A stretch of DNA of 64,000 nucleotides from Archaeoglobus neptunius. GTDB taxonomy: Archaea; Halobacteriota; Archaeoglobi; Archaeoglobales; Archaeoglobaceae. Location of the stretch: assembly GCF_016757965.1 (NCBI RefSeq), contig NZ_JAEKIW010000008.1, positions 62,001 to 126,000 on the forward strand, written 5' to 3'. Positions 27,844 to 35,956 of this stretch are shown one piece after another. A model generated the notes under the pieces. That model did not search any database. It was not told where the DNA came from and worked only from the letters and a program-made list of their open reading frames with translations. Position numbers and translations under genes: made by a program. The first letter of the stretch is position 1, and each line of letters starts with the position of its first letter.

Positions 27844-29201
27844 ATCACTTCACTTCCAGCACTATCTTTTACAACTTTATTACACACTCTCTGCATTAAA
27901 ACTATTATGTCCGCATGACACTTATTGCAACTCATGCCCGCTCTTGTTATGTGCCTTACAGCATCAAAACTGGAAAACTCCTTTGCCACATTGAGAATCT
28001 CAGCCTTGCTGACAAGCTCACAAAGACAAATTACATCGCCATAATCCGGATTAGTCCTGACAATTTCCTCAATCGTGCTCAGATTCAGGTCCTTGAGCCT
28101 GATAAATTTTGGTTTCACCAATCTTTTCTTTTTCTTCATCTCGATACCGCTTGTAACAAGCATTTTTACGATTTTCTTGGCTATGGCTGGGGCTGCGGTC
28201 AGGCCGGGACTCTGAATTCCCGCTACGTTTATGAAGTTCCTGATCGGCTGGTTGATCACAAAGTCCTTCCCCGCAATTGATCTCACGCCGGCATAGTAGG
28301 CGATAACGTCTTCGGGCATCTTCCTGAAAAGTTTTCCAAACTTCCTTTTAAGCCCATCCACCTCCTCTTTTCTCACGGCTGTATCCTCTTTGTCGGAGGT
28401 ATCGATCAAATTCGGTCCCCATACCGGCTTTCCGTCTATGCTGACCAGAGCTCCTCCACCCTTCGTCCTTCTGTCAGGTTTGAGGGGTATTTCCGCTATC
28501 AGGTGGTGCGCAAACCCTTTGTCGTTAAAAACTATGTGGGAACCCTTTCCAGGGGTGATTGTCATATCATAACCAGCCATTCTCGAGATTTCGTCAGCAT
28601 GCAGTCCGGCACAGTTTATAACGAATTTTGCTTCCTCTAAATCATCATGTTCTGTTTTTAAAATAAAGCTCTTTGTCCTTCTTTTTATTCCTTTTATCCC
28701 GCAGTTAAATCTGAACTCCACTCCGTTAGCCTTCGCAAACCGGTATGCAGCGTATGTCATTTCGACAGGATTAACAACTCCTGCAGAGGGAAAGAACAGA
28801 CCGCCTCTTATCCCGTCAGTCAAATTTGGCTCCATCTGGAGTATCTCATCCCTGTCAAGCTGCCTGACCTCAACGTATCTTGAGAAATAAGCTCTGAGCA
28901 GTGGTAAAATCAATTTTGTAATCGGGTTTGTTGCAACGAGGATCAGACCAACCCTTTTAAAGGAGAAACCGAGTTCCTCAGCCTCCCTGTCCATCATTGC
29001 GTTACCTTCCAGGCACAGCTTGCCTTTGAGCGAGTTAAATGGAAGTTGAAAAGCATGTATAATCCCTGAGCATCCCTTGGTCTGTCCGAGACCCGGAGCA
29101 GCCTTTCTCTCGAATACCACGACTCTTAGGTTGTACTTTGATAGTTCTTTGGCTATAAAGCAACCCGTAACACCTGCCCCTACTATTGCCACGTCGTACA
29201 C
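27837..29201 (-). CDS. glpA: FAD-dependent glycerol-3-phosphate dehydrogenase-like protein with BFD [2Fe-2S] domain
   Basis: A 454-residue protein with FAD loop VGAGVTGCFIAKEL at the N-terminus, the DAO family body (FSAGVVNPVEMTYA-like FPSAGVVNPVEMTYA, GKGSHIVF), and a C-terminal BFD-type domain with VICLCELVS and GMSCNKCHAD (C-x-C and C-x2-C), which binds a [2Fe-2S] cluster. This is the layout of anaerobic glycerol-3-phosphate dehydrogenase subunit A. L-2-hydroxyglutarate or other hydroxyacid oxidases are alternatives. In archaea it could also handle glycerol-1-phosphate-derived pools; that is speculation. Confidence 0.8.
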   Translation of the reverse strand: MYDVAIVGAGVTGCFIAKELSKYNLRVVVFERKAAPGLGQTKGCSGIIHAFQLPFNSLKGKLCLEGNAMMDREAEELGFSFKRVGLILVATNPITKLILPLLRAYFSRYVEVRQLDRDEILQMEPNLTDGIRGGLFFPSAGVVNPVEMTYAAYRFAKANGVEFRFNCGIKGIKRRTKSFILKTEHDDLEEAKFVINCAGLHADEISRMAGYDMTITPGKGSHIVFNDKGFAHHLIAEIPLKPDRRTKGGGALVSIDGKPVWGPNLIDTSDKEDTAVRKEEVDGLKRKFGKLFRKMPEDVIAYYAGVRSIAGKDFVINQPIRNFINVAGIQSPGLTAAPAIAKKIVKMLVTSGIEMKKKKRLVKPKFIRLKDLNLSTIEEIVRTNPDYGDVICLCELVSKAEILNVAKEFSSFDAVRHITRAGMSCNKCHADIIVLMQRVCNKVVKDSAGSEVIW

Positions 29202-29231
29202 AGATTTAATGCGCTTCGGGAAGATAAAAAA

Positions 29232-29996
29232 TTATGGATACTCGACCGACCTCTTTTTAAAATACTCGTAAATGTCGAATCCCCATTCTATGGCGCTCCT
29301 GTCAAAACTTAGAAGACCGCTTTCCGTGTCGTACTTGCCATCACTCAGGAACAGCCCTATACAGAGTGCTTTTTCGGTTGTTATCACCGTGAAATGTATT
29401 TCGTTGTTGTAGTATATTTTTCCACCATTGTTGAGGTACTCATCAAGCTCATTTTTGTAATCCCTTTTTAAGGCGTTGAGAGCCTTTTCTGAAAGTATAA
29501 CTTCCACATCAGACCGTGAGGATATATCCACGAACATCCGGGGATGGGTGGGAAAGAAGACGGTGGATAGAATTCTTACTATGTTCGATTCGCTGTATAT
29601 TGAGGAAAAAACCTTGAAATGTTTCAAAACAACGTCTTTGGTACTTCTCAAAATCTGATAGTCTCCGAGCTCATCAATTCTGAGTTTAAACTCGTCAGGT
29701 ATACTGCTGAAATCGTGGATTTTCCAGAATTCAGGATCTTTCTCAATTGCAGAAACGATCCTTCTGAATTTCTCAATAGCAAGATAGGCAATCTCGCCCA
29801 TGTCAGTGATTGAATAACAGTTACCGTCTTTACTGATCAAACCCAGCTCGCTCAATTTTTTAAGCTGCCTCGAAATTACCGGTGGAGAAATGCCGGTAAT
29901 CTCGCCCATTTCCTTCAGGGATCTGGGACTTTTTGAAAGTACTTCCAGAATCAGTCTTCGGTGTTTTGACGAGGTAAGGGAGTCAAATAAACCCAT
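29232..29996 (-). CDS. Winged-helix transcriptional regulator with FilR1-type ligand domain (DUF1724)
   Basis: A 254-residue protein with an N-terminal ArsR/MarR-like winged helix (SLKEMGEITGISPPVISRQLKKLSELGLI, about residues 26-54). A C-terminal domain resembling the methanogenesis-regulator (FilR1 middle/DUF1724) group follows, with VEVILSEKAL and ITTEKALCIGLFLSDGKYD near the end. It faces a divergent Cys-rich gene across a 177-bp spacer holding four evenly spaced palindromes, its most likely binding sites. The domain could sense a small molecule; none is predicted here. Confidence 0.82.
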   Translation of the reverse strand: MGLFDSLTSSKHRRLILEVLSKSPRSLKEMGEITGISPPVISRQLKKLSELGLISKDGNCYSITDMGEIAYLAIEKFRRIVSAIEKDPEFWKIHDFSSIPDEFKLRIDELGDYQILRSTKDVVLKHFKVFSSIYSESNIVRILSTVFFPTHPRMFVDISSRSDVEVILSEKALNALKRDYKNELDEYLNNGGKIYYNNEIHFTVITTEKALCIGLFLSDGKYDTESGLLSFDRSAIEWGFDIYEYFKKRSVEYP

Positions 29997-30041
29997 ACTA
30001 TTTCGAGGAATTTGAATAAGTTAAAATTTTCTGAATTAATT

Positions 30042-30118
30042 TTAACCTAGTGAGTCAATTTTTAACTTTTAAAGTCAATAACTGACATTTGAAGTCAAAA
30101 AATAACTCTTAAAGTTAA
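30042..30118. repeat. Array of four 17-bp palindromic operator-like sites, exact 20-bp period
   Basis: Sites at 30042, 30062, 30082 and 30102 read TTAACCTAGTGAGTCAA, TTAACTTTTAAAGTCAA, CTGACATTTGAAGTCAA and ATAACTCTTAAAGTTAA. All follow TTRACT-N5-AGTYAA symmetry, and starts are exactly 20 bp apart, so every site faces a similar side of the helix. A weaker fifth half-match lies at 30022. The array is between the regulator gene (-) and the Cys-rich gene (+), between their likely TATA boxes. Confidence 0.7.
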
Positions 30119-30144
30119 AAATTTTATTAAAACAAATAAAAAAA

Positions 30145-30154
30145 ATTTTTATAT
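30145..30154 (+). promoter_or_regulatory. TATA box of the Cys-rich gene
   Basis: TTTTTATATC is centred about 25 bp upstream of the ATG at 30174 and 27 bp downstream of the last palindrome. The spacing supports a leaderless mRNA starting at that ATG. Confidence 0.5.
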
Positions 30155-30173
30155 CTGGTATCGAACTTTGATT

Positions 30174-30668
30174 ATGATATGGGAGTGTAAAATGTGCTCC
30201 CTAGACGGGAATATAGAGCCTGAAATTGTTTTTGAACCGGTTAAACTTGAGCCCTCCGAAATTGAGAGTTTTTTTGGTGACAAAAATACAAGAAAAGTGC
30301 TCAACATGTTGAAAAGCAACCATTCTGATTTTGATAAATTTAAAGGCAGGCTTTTTCTGAGCGATGCAGGGGTGATTGCTCTCGGCCATCTGGAGGATGT
30401 CAAAAACGGGAGGGTCATAGTTCTGGTAAAGATAGTTGGAAAGAATTCGGTGATTTACGAGGTAAATTCAGATGCAACTTTCAGGGTCTTTTTTTCCAGC
30501 GGGGATGACGTACTCGTTCATGAGATTAAGATTGACTTCCTCTATTTGTGCTTCAGAAATCATCAGTGCAGTGGAGTTTGCTGGGCCGTGCCGCTTTATA
30601 TACTGGTTCCGGAGCTTTATCCCGAGGTCTGCAGAGATGAAGAATGTGTGGTAACCTCGACTGCATGA
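30174..30668 (+). CDS. Cysteine-rich protein of unknown function
   Basis: A 164-residue protein I do not recognise. Cysteines cluster at the ends: WECKMC at the N-terminus, and LCFRNHQCSGVCWAV and EVCRDEECV in the last 45 residues, enough to bind a metal or Fe-S cluster. The middle is a mixed alpha/beta region with no known motif. The leaderless ATG at 30174 is preferred over an upstream TTG because of the TATA box. It is divergent from the winged-helix regulator and most likely its main target. An Mrp-type Fe-S carrier follows 31 bp later. Confidence 0.6.
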   Translation: MIWECKMCSLDGNIEPEIVFEPVKLEPSEIESFFGDKNTRKVLNMLKSNHSDFDKFKGRLFLSDAGVIALGHLEDVKNGRVIVLVKIVGKNSVIYEVNSDATFRVFFSSGDDVLVHEIKIDFLYLCFRNHQCSGVCWAVPLYILVPELYPEVCRDEECVVTSTA

Positions 30669-30699
30669 GGTTTAAAAAGCGAGATGTTTTGAAAGATTC

Positions 30700-31464
30700 A
30701 TGCAGAAAAGGGTTAGCGATGCGGATATAAAGGAAAGACTGGAGAAAATAAAGTTCAGAATTGCCGTGATGAGCGGCAAGGGTGGTGTTGGCAAATCAAC
30801 GGTCACGGCACTGCTTGCCCTGCATTATGCCAGGAAGGGAAAGAAGGTTGGAATTCTGGATGCGGACTTTCTCGGCCCGAGTATACCCATACTTTTCGGG
30901 CTGGAGAAAGGGAGGGTATCGGTCAGTGAAGATGGGCTTGAGCCGGTTTTAACACAGAGATACGAAATCAGGGTGATGTCGATGCAGTTTCTGCTCCCCA
31001 AAAGAGAGACACCCGTAATATGGAGGGGGCCGCTGATTGCGGGGATGATAAGGGAGTTTCTGGGTAGGGTTGCGTGGGGCGAGCTTGATTACCTTCTGGT
31101 AGACCTCCCACCCGGGACAGGAGATGCCCCGCTTACAGTCATGCAGGATGCAAAGCCCAATGGTGCGCTGATTGTATCCACACCGCAGGAGTTAACTGCA
31201 TCTGTTGTTGAAAAAGCGATAATGATGGCAGAAGAGACAAAAACAGCGGTACTTGGAATAGTGGAGAACATGAGTTATTTTGAATGTCCCAACTGCGGTC
31301 ACAGGTCGTACATTTTTGGAGAGGGGAAAGCATCAGAGCTTGCAAGAAAATATAAAATAGAGTTCATTTCGGAAATACCCATAGATTCAGAACTTCTCCG
31401 CCTCTCTGATCTGGGAAGGATTGAGGATTACGAGATGGACTGGTTTGAGTATTTCCCCTACTGA
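30700..31464 (+). CDS. Mrp/NBP35-family P-loop ATPase (Fe-S cluster carrier)
   Basis: A 254-residue ATPase with the deviant Walker A MSGKGGVGKST (about residues 24-34), DADFLGPSIPILFGL, the LLVDLPPGTGDAPLT motif, and a C-terminal C-x2-C (FECPNCGHRSYIF) that bridges a [4Fe-4S] cluster between two subunits. It delivers clusters to apoproteins. A TATA-like GGTTTAAAAAG (about 30668-30678) suits a leaderless start at 30700. It overlaps the convergent decarboxylase gene by 7 bp. Confidence 0.9.
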   Translation: MQKRVSDADIKERLEKIKFRIAVMSGKGGVGKSTVTALLALHYARKGKKVGILDADFLGPSIPILFGLEKGRVSVSEDGLEPVLTQRYEIRVMSMQFLLPKRETPVIWRGPLIAGMIREFLGRVAWGELDYLLVDLPPGTGDAPLTVMQDAKPNGALIVSTPQELTASVVEKAIMMAEETKTAVLGIVENMSYFECPNCGHRSYIFGEGKASELARKYKIEFISEIPIDSELLRLSDLGRIEDYEMDWFEYFPY

Positions 31465-32189
31465 TCCAATTTTTTGATCTCTGCGACTTTTAGCAGTGCC
31501 GAGAATCTGTAACCGCCCAGAACTTCTTTTACGTTTACAGTCTCAAGCTCGTCATTTATCCCGCCAAAAATTTTAATGTCAGCATCACCTTTTGCGATCT
31601 GGTAATATCTGATGTCAGGAGTAATTTCAACAAACTCCCTCACCTCCATCGGCTCTGCGAATCTGTAGAGTATCCATTTTCCGAATTCATCAAGAGGGTT
31701 GGAGTTCACATTCATTTTTGGACTGACCACGAGCTTTATCAGCGGGTATCCTGCTCTCATAGCCACTCCGCCCATTTTTTCCTGTTTCAGCAGAGGGTGC
31801 TGCTTTGTGATATCGATAACTGCAAGTTTTTTCGGAAAACCTGCAACAAAGCCTCGCAGAAGGGAAACATCGTTGTCAACGTACATGAATGGACAGTATG
31901 CGTATTTTCTTCCTTTAAACTCCACTTTCAGGAACACAGCCAGCTCCTTGTATTGGACCAATCCGGGTGCTTCGTAATTAAGTTCTGGAAAATTCGGACT
32001 CTGGGATACTATTTCGGCAAAATAAACGTACCCCTCACCGTATGCTCTGAAACCTTCTGGCAGGATGCTGTCAAGCTGTTCGGATTCGCATTTGAAGTGT
32101 GCAGCTATTGCGTCCATCGCGTAGTTCCAGGGGCCAGAAGCTACCAGTGCCGACTTTCCGGATTTGGAATAGGGTGGCGTCCATGCCAT
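31458..32189 (-). CDS. Acetoacetate decarboxylase-family protein
   Basis: A 243-residue protein of the acetoacetate decarboxylase fold. FVAGFPKKLAVIDITKQHPLL contains the adjacent lysine pair in which one lysine forms the Schiff base and the other lowers its pKa, and YCPFMYVDNDVSLLRGF matches the preceding barrel strand. It may decarboxylate acetoacetate to acetone, or a related 3-oxoacid, consistent with the acyl-CoA gene content nearby. The family also has members with other activities. Stands alone on this strand. Confidence 0.8.
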   Translation of the reverse strand: MAWTPPYSKSGKSALVASGPWNYAMDAIAAHFKCESEQLDSILPEGFRAYGEGYVYFAEIVSQSPNFPELNYEAPGLVQYKELAVFLKVEFKGRKYAYCPFMYVDNDVSLLRGFVAGFPKKLAVIDITKQHPLLKQEKMGGVAMRAGYPLIKLVVSPKMNVNSNPLDEFGKWILYRFAEPMEVREFVEITPDIRYYQIAKGDADIKIFGGINDELETVNVKEVLGGYRFSALLKVAEIKKLDQ

Positions 32190-32238
32190 GGTGGAATTAC
32201 TCCTGAAAGTATTTTAAGTTTGAGCGTAAAATCTGGAC

Positions 32239-32763
32239 ATGGAGGATTGTCTTAGTATTATCTACACGAGAAGGAGTGTTAGAACGTACTCGGATAGGGA
32301 AATAGGCGATGAAGAAATATCCAAGATCCTCAAAGCTGCGATGCAGGCACCATCTGCCGGAAATGAGCAACCCTGGCACTTTGTCGTGGTAAAAGATAAA
32401 GAAAAACTGAAAAAGATGAGTGAGGCCTTCACATTTGGTCAGATGCTTCCGAACGCCGGTGCAGCCGTGGTTGTGTGCGCTGACCCCAAACTGTCTAAGT
32501 ATCCGTACGAGATGTGGGTCCAGGACTGCAGTGCTGCGACCCAGAACATACTTCTGGCTGCGAGATGTCTGGGCATCGGCTCTGTGTGGCTGGGGGTGTA
32601 TCCGAGAGAGGAAAGGATGGCTGCGTTGAGGAAACTGCTCGACATACCGGAAGATATTGTTGTTTTCAGCGTTGTCTCTCTCGGATATCCAAAATCCGAG
32701 AATGACTTTTTTGAGGCGAAGGAGAGATTCAATAAGGATAGGATCCACCACGAAAAGTGGTGA
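32239..32763 (+). CDS. Nitroreductase-family FMN oxidoreductase
   Basis: A 174-residue protein with YTRRSVRTYSDREIGDEEI at the start, APSAGNEQPWHFVVVKDKE (FMN-binding), and AATQNILLAARCLGIGSVWLGVYPREE, all standard for the compact nitroreductase family. It uses NAD(P)H or another donor to reduce an unknown substrate. The end overlaps the convergent metallo-beta-lactamase gene by 35 bp. Confidence 0.88.
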   Translation: MEDCLSIIYTRRSVRTYSDREIGDEEISKILKAAMQAPSAGNEQPWHFVVVKDKEKLKKMSEAFTFGQMLPNAGAAVVVCADPKLSKYPYEMWVQDCSAATQNILLAARCLGIGSVWLGVYPREERMAALRKLLDIPEDIVVFSVVSLGYPKSENDFFEAKERFNKDRIHHEKW

Positions 32764-33532
32764 TGTGCTTTTCAACCATCATTTTTTCAAAACTTAGAAA
32801 GACCATTTTCGGTTCAGGTATTTTCCTGTAGAATATCCCCTTTCCCACTGGATCTGTCCCCTTTGAGATGAGCTCACCGATTTTTCTATCCCGCTCGTAA
32901 ATTTTTCCCTTATATTCTTTCAGTTTTTTGAGGATATTTTCGGTCCCCGAAACGATTGCACCATGGGAGGGTATTGCGATTTTAATTTCAAGCTTTTCCA
33001 CGATCTTCTCCACGGTCTCGATTGATCTTACGAAGTCTCCAACATTGCAGTCCCTGCAACCATACCAGGGGCCGAAGGAAGTCAGATCGATATCTCCAAG
33101 GAAAATAACTGCATCATCAATAAGAAAGCAACAGTGACCTGCCGCATGTCCTGGGGTATGCAGGACCTCGATTTCCACACCCTGAAACTCGAATCTGTCT
33201 CCATCTTCAAATGCCACATCGACTCTACCAAATTCGAAGCTTATGAACATTCTGACTGCATCTCCTATTCCATACCGATCTCTGAACACCCCATAGTTTT
33301 CAATTGCCTCAACATCCAGATGGTGGGCCATAACTTTCTTTCCGATTTTGTTCATTGCGATGTGATCCTCATGCCAGTGAGAGTTCATAATACACTCGAC
33401 ATTCAGATTGTTTATCCGCTTTCCCGATCCGGAATCGATCAGGCAGCTTTTTCCAATCAGCAAACTGTTGCTGAACGGATATCTTCCCCTATTTTCTCCT
33501 TCAATAAAATAGACATTTCTGATAATTTCCAT
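32729..33532 (-). CDS. Metallo-beta-lactamase-fold hydrolase
   Basis: A 267-residue protein with the metal-binding motif NSHWHEDHIAMN (H-x-H-x-D-H, about residues 52-57), a later histidine in HTPGHAAGHCCFLIDD, and an aspartate in GDIDLTSFG, giving a two-zinc or iron site. Substrate unknown; glyoxalase II-type thioester hydrolysis is one option. It diverges from hisH with 49 bp between the starts. Confidence 0.83.
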   Translation of the reverse strand: MEIIRNVYFIEGENRGRYPFSNSLLIGKSCLIDSGSGKRINNLNVECIMNSHWHEDHIAMNKIGKKVMAHHLDVEAIENYGVFRDRYGIGDAVRMFISFEFGRVDVAFEDGDRFEFQGVEIEVLHTPGHAAGHCCFLIDDAVIFLGDIDLTSFGPWYGCRDCNVGDFVRSIETVEKIVEKLEIKIAIPSHGAIVSGTENILKKLKEYKGKIYERDRKIGELISKGTDPVGKGIFYRKIPEPKMVFLSFEKMMVEKHITTFRGGSYPY

Positions 33533-33581
33533 GCGTCAAATTGGAATAGTCTTATTAATCCTTTCCGTCATTCCGCATACA

Positions 33582-34175
33582 ATGATTGCAGTGGTCAACT
33601 ACGGTGTTGGCAACCTGAAAAGTATTGTGAAGGCAGTTGAATACGTTGGAGGGAAGGTCAGGGTTACGGATAATCCAGAAATTATCAAAGAGGCTTCAGC
33701 CGTAATTTTTCCGGGTGTCGGTGCTTTTAAGACGGCCATTGACAGACTTAACAGTATGATGGATGTCATCGACACACTTTCCGTTCCCGTTCTTGGGATA
33801 TGTTTAGGAATGCAGCTTTTTGCAACTGAAAGTACGGAGGGCGGACTTTTCAAAGGTTTGAATTACATCCCGGGGAGGGTTGTCAGGTTTCCCAGTGACG
33901 TTGGGAAAGTCCCTCATATGGGATGGAACACTATTAAAATTAAAAGGAGAAGTGAGGTTTTAGATGGGGTGGAGAGTGGAAGTTACGTGTATTTTGTCCA
34001 CTCCTATTACATGGAAACGGAAGACAGGTACGTATTGACCGAAACAGATTATGGAATAAACTTTGTTTCCGGTGTTGAAAAAGAAAACTACGTTGGCTTT
34101 CAATTCCATCCCGAAAAGAGTGGTAAAATCGGATTGAAGATTCTTGAGAACTTCGTGAGAATGGCAAAGCAATAG
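33582..34175 (+). CDS. hisH: Imidazole glycerol phosphate synthase, glutaminase subunit HisH
   Basis: A 197-residue class I glutamine amidotransferase. It has VVNYGVGNLKS at the N-terminus, the nucleophile cysteine in VLGICLGMQLF (near residue 75), PHMGWNTI, and the His/Glu pair in FQFHPEKSG. It supplies ammonia to HisF in histidine synthesis. The start at 33582 (MIAVVNYG) matches the family; an upstream in-frame extension would add 17 hydrophobic residues. CTTATTAATC about 30 bp before supports a leaderless message. No other his genes are near. Confidence 0.93.
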   Translation: MIAVVNYGVGNLKSIVKAVEYVGGKVRVTDNPEIIKEASAVIFPGVGAFKTAIDRLNSMMDVIDTLSVPVLGICLGMQLFATESTEGGLFKGLNYIPGRVVRFPSDVGKVPHMGWNTIKIKRRSEVLDGVESGSYVYFVHSYYMETEDRYVLTETDYGINFVSGVEKENYVGFQFHPEKSGKIGLKILENFVRMAKQ

Positions 34176-34199
34176 TTGATCAATCAAGATAACCGATAA

Positions 34200-34209
34200 C
34201 TTAAAATAC
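34200..34209 (+). promoter_or_regulatory. TATA box of the L1-L10-L12 operon
   Basis: CTTAAAATAC is placed so that transcription would begin near 34231, directly at the base of the leader hairpin, giving an approximately 42-base leader before the GTG start. Confidence 0.4.
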
Positions 34210-34232
34210 CTCCCTACTACCCTCTTAGGAGT

Positions 34233-34263
34233 CCGTAGGAGGCTTCGGCCGCTGGGACTACGG
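34233..34263 (+). promoter_or_regulatory. mRNA leader hairpin, candidate ribosomal protein L1 autoregulatory site
   Basis: CCGTAG (34233-34238) pairs with CTACGG (34258-34263). Inside are GGAGGC, a TTCG tetraloop closed by GGC/GCC, and GCTGGGA, leaving an asymmetric internal loop. Archaeal L1 represses its own operon by binding an mRNA copy of its rRNA site, and the GGAGGC ... GGGAC arrangement resembles the methanogen L1 mRNA site as I remember it. It ends 10 bases before the L1 start. Confidence 0.6.
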
Positions 34264-34273
34264 GGGTGGTTGA

Positions 34274-34921
34274 GTGATAGTGGATAAAGATAAGCTGGTA
34301 AAATCGATAGAAGAGGCAATTAAGAACGGAAAAGAAAGAAATTTCGTTGAGACTGTGGAGATGGCAGTAAATTTCAGGAACATAGATATGAAAAAACCGG
34401 AAAACAGAATTGACGCTGTGATAGCGTTGCCACATGGACTTGGCAAGCCCAGAAAAGTTGGAGTTTTTGCAAAAGGTGAAACTGCCTTGAAGGCAAAAGA
34501 AGCCGGGGCTGATGTGGTGATCACTCCAGAAGAAATAGACGAACTGGCCAAAAACAAGAGGCAGGGGAAGAAGCTTGCAAATTCAATGGACTTCTTCATC
34601 GCAGAAGCTCCGCTGATGCCGGATATAGGCAGAAAGCTCGGCCCAATTCTGGGACCGAGGGGCAAAATTCCCCAGCCAATACCACCGCTCTCCGATCCAA
34701 AACCGTTTATCGAAAGGCTGAGAAATTCAGTTAGAGTCAGGACAAGGGACAAAATGACGTTTCACGCTCCGATAGGTAGAAAAGACATGGATGTTGAGAA
34801 GCTCGCAGACAACGCACTCGAAATTTTAAAAGTCGTGGAGAACAAATACGACAATCCGAGTCAGGTTGTGAAATCCATTTATGTTAAAACCACAATGGGT
34901 CCGGCAGTGAGGGTGGTGTAA
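34274..34921 (+). CDS. rpl1: Large ribosomal subunit protein L1
   Basis: A 215-residue L1 protein (family length about 215) with the conserved segments AVIALPHGLGKPRKVGVFAKG, DFFIAEAPLMPDIGRKLGPILGPRGKIPQPIPP and the ending VKSIYVKTTMGPAVRVV. It forms the L1 stalk at the E site and can repress its own operon. The start is GTG 34274, preceded by GGTGG; a second GTG lies two codons later. L11, often upstream in archaea, is absent here; hisH stands in that position. Confidence 0.95.
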   Translation: MIVDKDKLVKSIEEAIKNGKERNFVETVEMAVNFRNIDMKKPENRIDAVIALPHGLGKPRKVGVFAKGETALKAKEAGADVVITPEEIDELAKNKRQGKKLANSMDFFIAEAPLMPDIGRKLGPILGPRGKIPQPIPPLSDPKPFIERLRNSVRVRTRDKMTFHAPIGRKDMDVEKLADNALEILKVVENKYDNPSQVVKSIYVKTTMGPAVRVV

Positions 34922-35941
34922 ATGGCAGCGGTGAGAGGAACTCCCCCGCAGTATAAGGTGCAGACCGTTGAGGAACTGAAAAAGATGATCTCATCACGTC
35001 CAGTGGTGGCGATAGTAGGTTTCAGAAACGTTCCTGCAGGACAGATGCAGAAAATAAGGAGGGATTTCAGAGGTAAACTTCTGATGAGAGTCGTGAAAAA
35101 CTCGCTGCTTGAGAGAGCGCTTGATGGTTTGGGTGGGGACTACCTGAAGCTTAAAGATTATTTGGGAGATCAGATTGCGATTATCGTTGCGGATGAGAAT
35201 CCGTTCAGGCTTTTCAAAATGGTCGAGGAGACGAAGGTACCATCACCCCTGAAGCCTAATCAAGTTTCTCCTGTTGATGTGGTTGTTGAACAGGGCCCCA
35301 CTCCCATTCCACCGGGCCCGTTGATGGCCGAACTCCAGATGGCAGGGCTTCCCGTGGCAATAGAGAAGGGAAAGGTTGTTGTAAAGACAACCACAACTGT
35401 GGTGAAGGCCGGAGAGGTTGTAAAGCCGGAAGTTGCAAGAGCTCTTGAGAGACTCGACGTCAGGCCAATAAAAATCGGTCTTGATGTGAAGGCAATCCTT
35501 GATTCAGGAGTAGTACTGACTCCCGATGTACTGGCAATTGATACCGAGAAGGTTTTGGAGGATTTCCAGAGAGCATATCAGATGGCATTGAATCTGGCCG
35601 TCAGCTCAGCATATGTCACTGAGGAGACTGCGGAGATACTGATAATGAAGGCATTCAGCGATGCGAGAAATCTGGCTCTGAATGCGGGAATATTTGCGAA
35701 GGGTGTGATGGAAGATCTGATTGCGAAGGCACATACAGAAATGCTTGCCCTCGCCTCAAATCTGCCTGAAGAAGCTCTTGATGATGAGTTAAAATCGGTT
35801 ATTTCGGGTTTGGCCCAGGTCACGGAGCAGGTTACTCCGACGGCTGAAGAAGAGGTGGAGGAGGAGAAGGAAGAGGAAGAAGAAGAGGAAGAGGAGAAGG
35901 AAGAAGAGGCGATTGAGGGTTTAGGTGCTTTATTCGGTTAA
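34922..35941 (+). CDS. rplP0: Large ribosomal subunit stalk protein L10 (P0)
   Basis: A 339-residue archaeal L10/P0: N-terminal rRNA-binding domain (VAIVGFRNVPAGQMQKIRRDFRGK), the GPTPIPPGPLMAELQMAGLPVAIEKGK insertion, C-terminal helices that anchor L12 dimers, and an acidic Glu/Lys hinge ending in [10 protein letters not shown], identical to the L12 tail. That tail recruits elongation factors. It begins directly after the L1 stop. Confidence 0.95.
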   Translation: MAAVRGTPPQYKVQTVEELKKMISSRPVVAIVGFRNVPAGQMQKIRRDFRGKLLMRVVKNSLLERALDGLGGDYLKLKDYLGDQIAIIVADENPFRLFKMVEETKVPSPLKPNQVSPVDVVVEQGPTPIPPGPLMAELQMAGLPVAIEKGKVVVKTTTTVVKAGEVVKPEVARALERLDVRPIKIGLDVKAILDSGVVLTPDVLAIDTEKVLEDFQRAYQMALNLAVSSAYVTEETAEILIMKAFSDARNLALNAGIFAKGVMEDLIAKAHTEMLALASNLPEEALDDELKSVISGLAQVTEQVTPTAEEEVEEEKEEEEEEEEEKEEEAIEGLGALFG

Positions 35942-35956
35942 AAGGAGGTGTTGGAT

